From the NCBI RefSeq assembly GCF_900188115.1, contig NZ_FZNW01000001.1:272264-336263 (forward strand): a DNA stretch of 64,000 bases, in the 5' to 3' direction. The translations under genes were made by a program, and so were the position numbers. This stretch comes from Haloechinothrix alba (GTDB lineage: Bacteria; Actinomycetota; Actinomycetes; Mycobacteriales; Pseudonocardiaceae). The notes under the pieces were generated by a model, which was not told where the DNA came from, searched no databases, and saw only the letters and a program-made list of their open reading frames with translations. Below are positions 45,083 to 51,944 of the stretch, in pieces (the first letter of the stretch is position 1; each line of letters opens with the position of its first letter).

Positions 45083-45670
45083 TCAGAGGTACTGGCCGGT
45101 TCCGGTGACGCCGTGTTGGGTCGGGTCGATGCCCTCGCCGGTAGCACCGGCACTGCTGCCGGCGGGCAGCCCCTTGCGCATCTGCTCCAGCTGCACCCGT
45201 GCTGCCATCTGCTGGGCGAACAGTGCGGTCTGGATCCCGTGGAACAACCCCTCTAGCCACCCGACGAGCTGGGCCTGGGCGACCCGCAGCTCGGCATCGG
45301 AAGGTGTCGTGTCCTCCGTGAACGGGGCGACCAGACGCTCGAGCTCCTCGCGCAGCTCGGGCGCGAGCGCTTGCTCGAGTTCCTTGATGGATGTCTCGTG
45401 GATCTCGCGGAGGCGGTTCCGGCTGGCGTCGTCGAGCGGAGCGGCGCGCACCTCTTCGAGGAGCTGCTTGATCATGGTCCCGATCCGCATGACCTTGGCT
45501 GGTTCTTCGACGAGGTCCCCGACCCCTTGGCTCTGGTCCCCCTCGGCTTCGGACGGGACGCGCGCCTCGCCGACCGGCGAGCCGTCCGCACCGACCACGA
45601 CGACGCGCTGCGACTGCTCGCCGTTACCGGAACCCTGTTCGGGCTGCTGGGAGGATTGCGGCTCAGTCAT
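45083..45670 (-). CDS. bpa: Bacterial proteasome activator
   Basis: 195 residues, start at ATG 45670 (MTEPQSSQQPEQGSG); the long upstream frame is not coding-like. Bpa (PafE) forms dodecameric rings that open the 20S proteasome without ATP. Residues about 55-150 form the four-helix DUF2587 core (PAKVMRIGTMIKQLLEEVRAAP, then LDDASRNRLREIHETSIKELEQ and VAQAQLVGWLEGLFHGIQTALFAQQ), and the chain ends GTGQYL, the HbYX-like motif that docks to the proteasome. An acidic disordered N-terminus is usual. Confidence 0.93.
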   Translation of the reverse strand: MTEPQSSQQPEQGSGNGEQSQRVVVVGADGSPVGEARVPSEAEGDQSQGVGDLVEEPAKVMRIGTMIKQLLEEVRAAPLDDASRNRLREIHETSIKELEQALAPELREELERLVAPFTEDTTPSDAELRVAQAQLVGWLEGLFHGIQTALFAQQMAARVQLEQMRKGLPAGSSAGATGEGIDPTQHGVTGTGQYL

Positions 45671-45857
45671 CTGTTTCCATCCTGTTCCCTGTCGCGACGC
45701 GAATGCTCCGTATCGAGAGTAGCCGGACCCGTGCGCGGTTATGCACCCCGTCGCTGTCGTCGGCCACCGGAGGCGGTACACGGCAGGCGCACGGTCGCCG
45801 CCGGGCAGGTGCGCGCCGCTGGGCCGCACGGGAATCGAGGTGACGAGCAGTCTCGCG

Positions 45858-46841
45858 CTAGTCGTGGGAGTGCGCGGCGAGCAGGATCTTGCCGAACACC
45901 CCGCCCGCGTCGAGCGCGTTGTGCGCGTCCGCGGCATCGGGCAGCGGGAAGACCTCGTGGACGACCGGTGCCACGGACCCTCGCTCCACCAGCGGCCACA
46001 GGCGCTGGCGCACCTCCGAGACGATCTCGCCTTTCTCGGCGACCGGCCGGGCGCGCAGTGTGGTGGCCAGGATGGTGGCGCGCTTGCCGAGCATCCTGCC
46101 GATGTCCACCTCGCCCTTGCGTCCGCCCTGCATACCGATGATGGCGAGCCTGCCGCCGGTGCGCAGCGCGGAAATGTTCTTGTCGACGTAGGCAGCGCCC
46201 ATGAGGTCGAGGATCACGTCGGCCCCGCCGGTCGCGTCCTTGATCTCGGAGACGAAGTCCTGCTCGCGGTAGTTGATGAGGATGTCCGCGCCGAGTTGCC
46301 TGCACCGTTCGAGGCGCGTGGCGTCGCCCGCGGTGACCGCGACGGTCGCGCCGAGCGCCTTGGCCACCTGGATGGCATGCGTACCCACGCCGCCCGCGCC
46401 GCCGTGTACGAGGATCACTTCGCCTTCGGCGAGCTTGGCGCCCATCACCACGTTGGACCACACGGTGCACGCCACCTCGGGCAGCGCTGCGGCGGCGAGG
46501 AGCTCCACCTCGCCGGGGACGGGCAGCAGCTGCACGGCCGGTACGGCGACCTTCTCGGCGTAGCCGCCACCGGAGAGCAGGGCGCAGACCTCGTCACCGA
46601 CTCGCCACCCGGTGACGTCCTCGGTCACCTCGGCGATGGTGCCCGAGCACTCCAGGCCCGGGTACTCGCTGGCGCCGGCTGGTGGCGGGTAGTAGCCACG
46701 CCGCTGCAGGACGTCGGCGCGGTTCACCGCGCTGGCCGCGACGTCGACGAGAACCTCGCCGGGACCGAGCTCCGGCTCTGGTACCTCGGACCAGGTCAGT
46801 ACCTCGGGGCCGCCTGCCTCGCTGATGGTGATAGCACGCAT
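45858..46841 (-). CDS. NAD(P)H:quinone oxidoreductase, zinc-free MDR family
   Basis: 327 residues. GroES-like N-terminal domain (SAVNRADVLQRRGYYPPP) without the structural zinc Cys cluster, then a Rossmann domain with ILVHGGAGGVGTHAIQVAKALGA. This PIG3/QOR pattern uses NADPH to reduce quinones. YYPPPAGASEYPGLE is typical of the PIG3-like group. Separate from bpa by 187 bp with no gene between; both on the minus strand. Confidence 0.9.
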   Translation of the reverse strand: MRAITISEAGGPEVLTWSEVPEPELGPGEVLVDVAASAVNRADVLQRRGYYPPPAGASEYPGLECSGTIAEVTEDVTGWRVGDEVCALLSGGGYAEKVAVPAVQLLPVPGEVELLAAAALPEVACTVWSNVVMGAKLAEGEVILVHGGAGGVGTHAIQVAKALGATVAVTAGDATRLERCRQLGADILINYREQDFVSEIKDATGGADVILDLMGAAYVDKNISALRTGGRLAIIGMQGGRKGEVDIGRMLGKRATILATTLRARPVAEKGEIVSEVRQRLWPLVERGSVAPVVHEVFPLPDAADAHNALDAGGVFGKILLAAHSHD

Positions 46842-47041
46842 GAAGATCCACCCTACTTGTCTCGCGCACCAGTGACACTACGCCGCGCATCCCGGGAACG
46901 GACCCGGTCGGGGAATACCTACGAGCGGACCCTTGACCGCGCCGGCTCGGGACGTAAGGCTGTGCGGTTACCGGACGCGCCGGCCGGGACACGCTCGGTG
47001 AGCCCGGCCGGGACGCAGCAACGAACCAGGGGAGTTCTTCG

Positions 47042-48583
47042 ATGTCACGTTTACGGAAGGCGATCGCGGTCCCGGCCGCGGTCCTGGCCGGCGCGGCCCT
47101 GGCGGTTACCACCGGCCCGGCCGCCCTGGCCGGGTCGGGCAGTGATGCGGCGGACCTGCCGGACGAGCTGGCAGCCTCGATCAAGCTCGGCGAGGTCAAC
47201 CGGCACCTGACCGCGTTCCAGCGGATAGCTGCCACCTCGGACGGCAACCGGGCCTCTGGAACGGAAGGCTATGACCGGTCGGCCGAGTACGTGGCAGGCA
47301 AGCTGGCCGACGCCGGGTTCATCGTGTCGCGCCAGGAGTTCCCGTTCGTCTATTTCGAGACGCTCGCCGAGGAGCTGGCCAGCGGGGGCGAGGAGTACGA
47401 GATCGACATCATGCGGTACAGCCCGTCCACACCGGAGGGTGGGCTGAGCGCTCGGACCGTGGCGGCGCCGGAAAGTGACGAGCCGGGGTGCGATGCCGAT
47501 GCCTACGACGGTGTCGATGCCGACGGGAAGATCGCCCTCATCCAGCGGGGTGCGTGCACGTTCGCGGCGAAGCAGGAGGCCGCCGCCGAGGCCGGGGCTG
47601 CCGCCGCGGTGGTCTACAACAACGAGGAAGGCCCGTTGCACGGCACCCTCGGCGCCCCGTCCGGCAACGGGATCCCCATCGGTGGGGTCAGTGACGCCGC
47701 GGGCGCCGAGCTGGTCGCGGCAGCCGGTGAGGAGGCAACGCTGGATCTGCGCGCGATCACCGAGGAGCGCACCACCTACAACGTGGTCGCCGAGACCAGG
47801 ACGGGTGCGACGGACAATGTGGTGATGGCCGGTGCGCACCTGGACAGCGTCGTGGAGGGCGCCGGCGTCAACGACAACGGCACCGGTTCGGCTGCGCTGC
47901 TGCAGACGGCGTTGGAGATGGGTAGCCAGCCCGACGTGAACAACGCGGTTCGGTTCGCGTGGTGGGGTGCCGAGGAGGTCGGCCTGGTCGGCTCGACCCA
48001 CTACGTGCAGAGCCTGAGCTTCGAGGAGCAGCTCGACATCGCGATGTACCTGAACTTCGACATGGTGGGGTCGCCGAACGGCGGGTACTTCGTGTACGAC
48101 GGCGACGGTGACGAGTTCGAGCAGCCCGGGCCACCCGGATCGGACGCCATCGAGCGAAGCTTCGTCGAGCGGTTGTCCGAGCAGGGCGTGGCGAGTGAGC
48201 CGTCGGAGCTGAACATGCGCTCGGACTACGCCGAGTTCATGGCCCAGGGCATCCCGGTCGGCGGGTTGTTCACCGGAGCCGAGGACACCAAGACCGAGGA
48301 GCAGGCGGACAAGTGGGGCGGTCAGGCCGGGGAGGTCTTCGACCCCTGCTACCACACCGAGTGCGACCACATGGGGAACGTGAACCGGGGCATACTCATG
48401 GACAACGTGTCAGCGATCGCGTTCGTGGCCGGTTCGTACGCCCTGAGCACCGAGGACGTGAACGGTCTTGCCGCGGGGGAGTCCGCCTCGCACGCGGAAC
48501 GTGCTCAGCAGCGTGCCGTCCAGCTCCGCTCCACCACGCTGGACCGGTCCGGTTCCGCGCACGCCGAACCGGCCCCCAGCTAA
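47042..48583 (+). CDS. Secreted M28 aminopeptidase with PA domain
   Basis: 513 residues. Signal peptide of about 30 residues (RLRKAIAVPAAVLAGAALAV), ribosome site GGGGAG upstream. A PA domain (about 130-235; GKIALIQRGACTFAAKQEAA) is inserted before and within the peptidase. Zinc ligands are visible: His and Asp in AGAHLDSV, Asp in NDNGTGSA, Glu-Glu in WWGAEEVGLVGS, Asp in NFDMVGSP and His in CYHTECD. The enzyme resembles Streptomyces aminopeptidase S-type secreted peptidases. A short disordered tail follows. Confidence 0.92.
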   Translation: MSRLRKAIAVPAAVLAGAALAVTTGPAALAGSGSDAADLPDELAASIKLGEVNRHLTAFQRIAATSDGNRASGTEGYDRSAEYVAGKLADAGFIVSRQEFPFVYFETLAEELASGGEEYEIDIMRYSPSTPEGGLSARTVAAPESDEPGCDADAYDGVDADGKIALIQRGACTFAAKQEAAAEAGAAAAVVYNNEEGPLHGTLGAPSGNGIPIGGVSDAAGAELVAAAGEEATLDLRAITEERTTYNVVAETRTGATDNVVMAGAHLDSVVEGAGVNDNGTGSAALLQTALEMGSQPDVNNAVRFAWWGAEEVGLVGSTHYVQSLSFEEQLDIAMYLNFDMVGSPNGGYFVYDGDGDEFEQPGPPGSDAIERSFVERLSEQGVASEPSELNMRSDYAEFMAQGIPVGGLFTGAEDTKTEEQADKWGGQAGEVFDPCYHTECDHMGNVNRGILMDNVSAIAFVAGSYALSTEDVNGLAAGESASHAERAQQRAVQLRSTTLDRSGSAHAEPAPS

Positions 48584-48595
48584 CCACTGGGTTGA

Positions 48596-48644
48596 GCTGA
48601 ATGACGCTTTCAGTCCGTCACGTGGACTGAAAGCGTCATTCAGC
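48596..48644. repeat. Perfect 21-bp-arm hairpin of the GACGCTTTCA family
   Basis: Arms 48596..48616 and 48624..48644 are exact reverse complements (TGAATGACGCTTTCAGTCC in the left arm) around a 7-base loop GTCACGT. Thirteen bases after the M28 gene stop, it probably acts as a terminator, and it ends 68 bp before the tRNA. Confidence 0.9.
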
Positions 48645-48712
48645 GTGGCCCAAGGCGCCGGTACGTTCCGTGGGTGCACCAGCTAGGCTGGGGCACAGCG
48701 TGCGCGCTACGG

Positions 48713-48797
48713 GGAGGCGTGGCAGAGCGGCCGATTGCACTCGCCTTGAAAGCGAGCGACCCGAGAGGGTCCGGGGGTTCGAATCCCCCCGCCTCCG
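48713..48797 (+). tRNA. tRNA-Ser(UGA)
   Basis: 85 nt. Acceptor stem GGAGGCG pairs with CGCCTCC at 48790..48796, discriminator G48797, CCA not encoded. The anticodon stem CTCGC/GCGAG encloses CTTGAAA, so the anticodon is TGA. A long variable arm (CGACCCGAGAGGGTC) identifies a serine tRNA, and the T arm reads GGGGGTTCGAATCCCCC. TAGGCT about 25 bp upstream is a candidate -10 box. Its 3' end is the probable attachment site of the element that starts here. Confidence 0.95.
48763..48797. other. Candidate attachment site at the tRNA 3' end
   Basis: The integrase gene lies right after the tRNA, on the opposite strand, the layout of elements that insert in the 3' end of tRNA genes and restore it. Family knowledge puts the identity segment in the T arm/acceptor region (GGTTCGAATCC to the end). 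No second copy is seen up to 64 kb, so the other att must lie outside the window. Confidence 0.6.
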
Positions 48798-48829
48798 CTT
48801 CTGTGACCTGCGGCGACGTAGTGAACGAG

Positions 48830-48860
48830 CTAGGCCGCCACGCGAGACGTGGCGGCCTAG
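48830..48860. terminator. Perfect 13-bp-stem hairpin after tRNA-Ser
   Basis: CTAGGCCGCCACG and CGTGGCGGCCTAG flank the 5-base loop CGAGA. Placed between the tRNA 3' end and the integrase stop, it can terminate both converging transcripts. Because it is inside the element side of the junction, it may also be an arm site for integrase. Confidence 0.65.
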
Positions 48861-48898
48861 TCTCATGTTCAGTTTCAGTTGCACCACAAAGGCGGTGC

Positions 48899-50185
48899 TC
48901 AGTCGGCTGAACCGTGGTCCGCGTCGCCATCCTCACCCGGCCAGAACAAGCCACCCATCTTGTCGGCGATCGATGTGCTCAACTCGCTGGTGATGTGCTG
49001 GTACCGCGTGGTCATGCCGATGTGCGACCAGCCCATGACGTCCATGACGGCGCGGGAAGGTACGCCCAAGACGAGCAGCATTGTGGCGGCTGTATGTCGG
49101 GCATCGTGCAGCCGAGCGTCCCGTACGCCGGCGTCGTTCAGCAGATCCTTCCACTCCTTGTGATCACTGCGAGGGTGCACGGGACGCCCCAACCGGTTCG
49201 TAAACACCCAGTCTTCGTCGTGCCAGAGGTCGCCGGCCTGCGCGCGTTCGAGCTGCTGGTTGTGCTCGTGCTCACGCAACGTTGCAACGACCTGCGCCGG
49301 CACTCCGACTGTGCGCCTTCCGGCTCGCGATTTCACCTCTTGGGCGATAACGCCCCCACCGTGACGTTGCGGGCAGTGACCGGCATGTCGACGACCACAC
49401 GGATCATTCTCAGAGCACCCGTGCTGCCATTTCACGGGTTGCAGTGATCGGCGAACGGTGATGGTGCGCCCTTCATAATCAATGTCTCGCCACTGCAGGC
49501 CGAGGGCTTCACCTTTCCTGAGGCCAAGTGTCAGCGCGAGAATGAATCGCGCACCGTTGCGCCGCGAATGGCAGGCCTTCAGGATCTGCTGTGCTTCCTC
49601 CTTGGTGAAGGGCGTGATCTCCTCGTCGGGAACCCGCGGAGGTCGAGCGACCTGCGCGGGGTTGCCAGTGAGGTGACCGCGGCGAACGGCTTCCCCGAGC
49701 GCGGTTCGCACCGTGCGGTGGGCCTGGTGAATCGTCGCGGGGCGCAACGTCTTGCCGTGCTTCCCTGTAGTGGTGGCGAGCTTGCGGTACAGGCTCTCCA
49801 GGTGTTCCGGCTGCAGCCTGTCGAGTCGGTGCGCACCGATACCCGGAATGAGATAGCCGTACACGGCCGCGCGGTATCCAACGAGGGTGTTCCGCCGGAC
49901 AGTGGGCGCTGCGATGTTCTCCACCCAGTGCGTAAGCCAGTCCTTGACTTTCCAGGGGCGGCCGGGCTTGCGAACCGTTCCCTTGTCACGCATGTCGAGG
50001 AGCTTGCGGTATGCCTCGTGGGCGTCAGCTTCGTTCTTGCGCATGACGTGCCGACGGTCAGGCGTGCCGTCGTCGCGGATACCGACGGTGACGCGTGCGT
50101 GGTAGTAGCCGTCCTTCTCGCTGTAGTAGAAGCTCCCCACGCCGCTGGGGTTGCGGGTGTTGTCAGTGCGCTTCCGGCGTGCCAT
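48899..50185 (-). CDS. int: Tyrosine-recombinase integrase with Cys/His insertion
   Basis: 428 residues. An N-terminal arm-binding region (SFYYSEKDGYYHARVTVG), a core-binding domain (about 75-185) and a catalytic domain with Arg223 (LGLRKGEALGL), His360 and Arg363 (HDARHTAA), His388 (WSHIG) and nucleophile Tyr395 (TTRYQHI). Between strands at 255-277 sits an insertion with C257, C263, H267, C271 and H275, suggesting a bound zinc. The gene ends near the tRNA and overlaps nothing; xis and ssb lie upstream on the same strand, as in actinomycete integrative elements. Confidence 0.93.
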   Translation of the reverse strand: MARRKRTDNTRNPSGVGSFYYSEKDGYYHARVTVGIRDDGTPDRRHVMRKNEADAHEAYRKLLDMRDKGTVRKPGRPWKVKDWLTHWVENIAAPTVRRNTLVGYRAAVYGYLIPGIGAHRLDRLQPEHLESLYRKLATTTGKHGKTLRPATIHQAHRTVRTALGEAVRRGHLTGNPAQVARPPRVPDEEITPFTKEEAQQILKACHSRRNGARFILALTLGLRKGEALGLQWRDIDYEGRTITVRRSLQPVKWQHGCSENDPCGRRHAGHCPQRHGGGVIAQEVKSRAGRRTVGVPAQVVATLREHEHNQQLERAQAGDLWHDEDWVFTNRLGRPVHPRSDHKEWKDLLNDAGVRDARLHDARHTAATMLLVLGVPSRAVMDVMGWSHIGMTTRYQHITSELSTSIADKMGGLFWPGEDGDADHGSAD

Positions 50186-50212
50186 CGCTGATTGTGTTCC
50201 TTTCCCGGCCGG

Positions 50213-50413
50213 TCAGGCGGCGTGATGTTGGTTGGTGAGTTGCTCGACGTACTTGGTGACTGCGTCGGCCGGGACGCGACGCAGGCGGCCGATGCGCACC
50301 GTGTGGATGTGACCCGCCCGGATCAGGTCGTACATGGTGGTCCGGCCGATGCTGAGTCGTTGCGCTGCGGCTTCGACCGTGAGCAGCTCGCGGGGTTCCT
50401 CTGGTCTGTCCAT
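50213..50413 (-). CDS. xis: Excisionase-like winged-helix DNA-binding protein
   Basis: 66 residues. HTH_17/MerR-type fold: LLTVEAAAQRLSIGRTTMYDLIRAGHI then IGRLRRVPADAVTKYVEQL. This is the usual Xis of actinobacterial integrative elements, which bends att DNA and directs integrase to excision. The 27-bp gap to int and shared strand support an excision cassette. Confidence 0.88.
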   Translation of the reverse strand: MDRPEEPRELLTVEAAAQRLSIGRTTMYDLIRAGHIHTVRIGRLRRVPADAVTKYVEQLTNQHHAA

Positions 50414-50428
50414 CGGTGCTCCTCTTGG

Positions 50429-50851
50429 CTAGAAGGGTGGTTCGTCGTTTTGGGTGGTTTGGGGTGTGCTGGTGGTGTCGTTGCTGCGGGTGGTTTTGGT
50501 GATGGTGGCGGTGGCGTAGCGCAGGCTGGGGCCGATGTCGTCGACGGCGAGTTCGGTGACGGTGCGTTTGTCGCCGTCCTTGGTTTCGTAGCTGCGTTGC
50601 CGCAGCCGGCCTTGCGCGATCACGCGGGAGCCTTTGCCGAGGGAGTCGACGAGGTTTTCGGCGGGTTGGCGCCAGAGGGTGCAGCGCAGGAACAGGGCCT
50701 GGCCGTCGTGCCATTCGCCGGTGTCGCGGTCGAAGGTGCGTGGGGTGGAGGCGATGGTGAAGTTGGCGACGGCGGCGCCGGATTGGGTGAATCGCATTTC
50801 GGGGTCGGCGGTGAGGTTGCCGACGACGGTGATGATGGTTTCGGCGGCCAT
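50429..50851 (-). CDS. ssb: Single-stranded DNA-binding protein
   Basis: 140 residues with an OB-fold core ([22 protein letters not shown], then [11 protein letters not shown] and [20 protein letters not shown]) and a disordered, Thr/Asn-rich tail ending DEPPF, an SSB tip that recruits partner proteins. Shorter than chromosomal SSB. It probably coats the single strand made during transfer of the element. Fifteen bases upstream of xis on the same strand. Confidence 0.92.
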   Translation of the reverse strand: MAAETIITVVGNLTADPEMRFTQSGAAVANFTIASTPRTFDRDTGEWHDGQALFLRCTLWRQPAENLVDSLGKGSRVIAQGRLRQRSYETKDGDKRTVTELAVDDIGPSLRYATATITKTTRSNDTTSTPQTTQNDEPPF

Positions 50852-50971
50852 GGTGGGACTCCTTGTCAGTGGCGTGGTGAGTAGTTACAGGGGTGGTCCG
50901 CTCGTGCGGGTGGGTTGGCTACGTTGGTGGGTGGGACGGGCCAGCTAGGTCCTGGCCCGTCCCCTGCCGGG

Positions 50972-51043
50972 TTAGCGTGGCTCGTAGCACTGACAGCACA
51001 CTTCGCCGTGTGTGGCGGGGCGCTGTTCGCAGGACACGCACAT
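50972..51043 (-). CDS. 23-residue Cys-rich microprotein
   Basis: ATG 51043 follows AAAGGAGGTGAACCGCG, a near-ideal Shine-Dalgarno site at suitable spacing. The product MCVSCEQRPATHGEVCCQCY plus EPR has CxxC and CCxC clusters that could bind one zinc, like half a zinc ribbon. The frame is too short to be found by length; the strong ribosome site and Cys pattern are the evidence. Function unknown. Confidence 0.6.
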   Translation of the reverse strand: MCVSCEQRPATHGEVCCQCYEPR

Positions 51044-51492
51044 CGCGGTTCACCTCCTTTCGTCGTCGTGGTCGGTGAGGACCCGTACCTATGGCTGTGT
51101 TCCGTCCCGTGCGGATGGGAGTGGAGGAGGTCGGCGGCCCCGTCGTCGCCGGGGCAGGCCCTGCGCCTGCCCCCGCCTGCCGTGAGCGGCCGAGCGCGGA
51201 GGCTCGCGGTCACGGTCTGAGTGCTTGAGCTCCCGTCGAAGCCGGCGACAAGCCGGCGCCTCGACGGGAGGTCGAGCTGTCCTTGACCGGGAGCAAGCCG
51301 GCCGCACGGTCGGGGCCGCCGGGCTCCGGAGCGGCCGCGCCCAGCTCCGGGCCCGGGACAGCCGGGCCGCCGTAGGCGGCTCGACCAGGGGCTTGGCCGG
51401 CGCGGCCCTGAGCGCGAACCGGCACCGCACGCGAGGTGCGCCGGTGTTCGGAGTACCTGGGGTTGTCGGTGGCGGCTGTCACCCTGATGCGC
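51044..51492. other. Non-coding stretch with strong hairpins, candidate origin or transfer site
   Basis: No convincing gene between the microprotein and 51493. At 51230..51270 arms CTCCCGTCGA and TCGACGGGAG enclose two GCCGGC boxes around GACAA, giving a cruciform-like structure. Other short inverted repeats lie at 51120-51210. Such structure between ssb and the conjugation genes suits a single-strand origin or oriT; no experiment or homology supports either. Confidence 0.4.
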
Positions 51493-51924
51493 ATGGAGGT
51501 CACCGAGCAGGACATCGCGCGTATCCCCCGCGGGAATGTGCGCGTGCCGGTGGCCGAGTTCGTCGAGGTGTGGCGCGCTGGTGAGCGACGTAATGAGGAG
51601 CAGACTGCTCGGGGTGTGCGGGATTGGTACGCCGCTGGTGTGATCATGACGTGCCGCTGGATGGCGACGGCCACCGTGCGGCCGAATGACGGCCGCCGCT
51701 GGTATCCGGCGCGGGCGCCGGTTACCTCGCGCACGCGCGGGGCGTATGAGGAGCTGATCGAGGCCGAGTTCCTGGCGGCCGAGAAGCTCGCTATGAAGCA
51801 ACCCCGTCCGGCGTGGTTGGCCAAGCGGGTGGGCTGGATCGAGGCGGTGTGCGCCACGCTGCGGTGGGCGTGGCGCCGTTCCGGGCCAGCGCCGCTCGAG
51901 CTGGACGCGGCCCCTGAGCGTTGA
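51493..51924 (+). CDS. Conserved-looking orphan protein of the element
   Basis: 143 residues, start at ATG 51493 (MEVTEQDIARIPRGNVRVP); an ATG at 51487 is possible and no strong ribosome site is visible. Mixed helical protein rich in Trp and Arg (EFVEVWRAGERRNEEQTARGVRDWYAAGVIMTC is an example stretch described by its ends), with a Pro-Ala-Trp-Leu linker before a C-terminal helix. It converges with the relaxase gene. I do not recognise the family; GC-rich codon use and coherent composition support coding. Confidence 0.6.
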   Translation: MEVTEQDIARIPRGNVRVPVAEFVEVWRAGERRNEEQTARGVRDWYAAGVIMTCRWMATATVRPNDGRRWYPARAPVTSRTRGAYEELIEAEFLAAEKLAMKQPRPAWLAKRVGWIEAVCATLRWAWRRSGPAPLELDAAPER

Positions 51925-51944
51925 GGTTTGCTCGGTCGTCATGC

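Noticed and set aside
45741..47210. 489-residue plus-strand frame opposite the quinone oxidoreductase
   Set aside because: Composition typical of an antisense frame, and it runs through an intergenic region and the start of the M28 gene.
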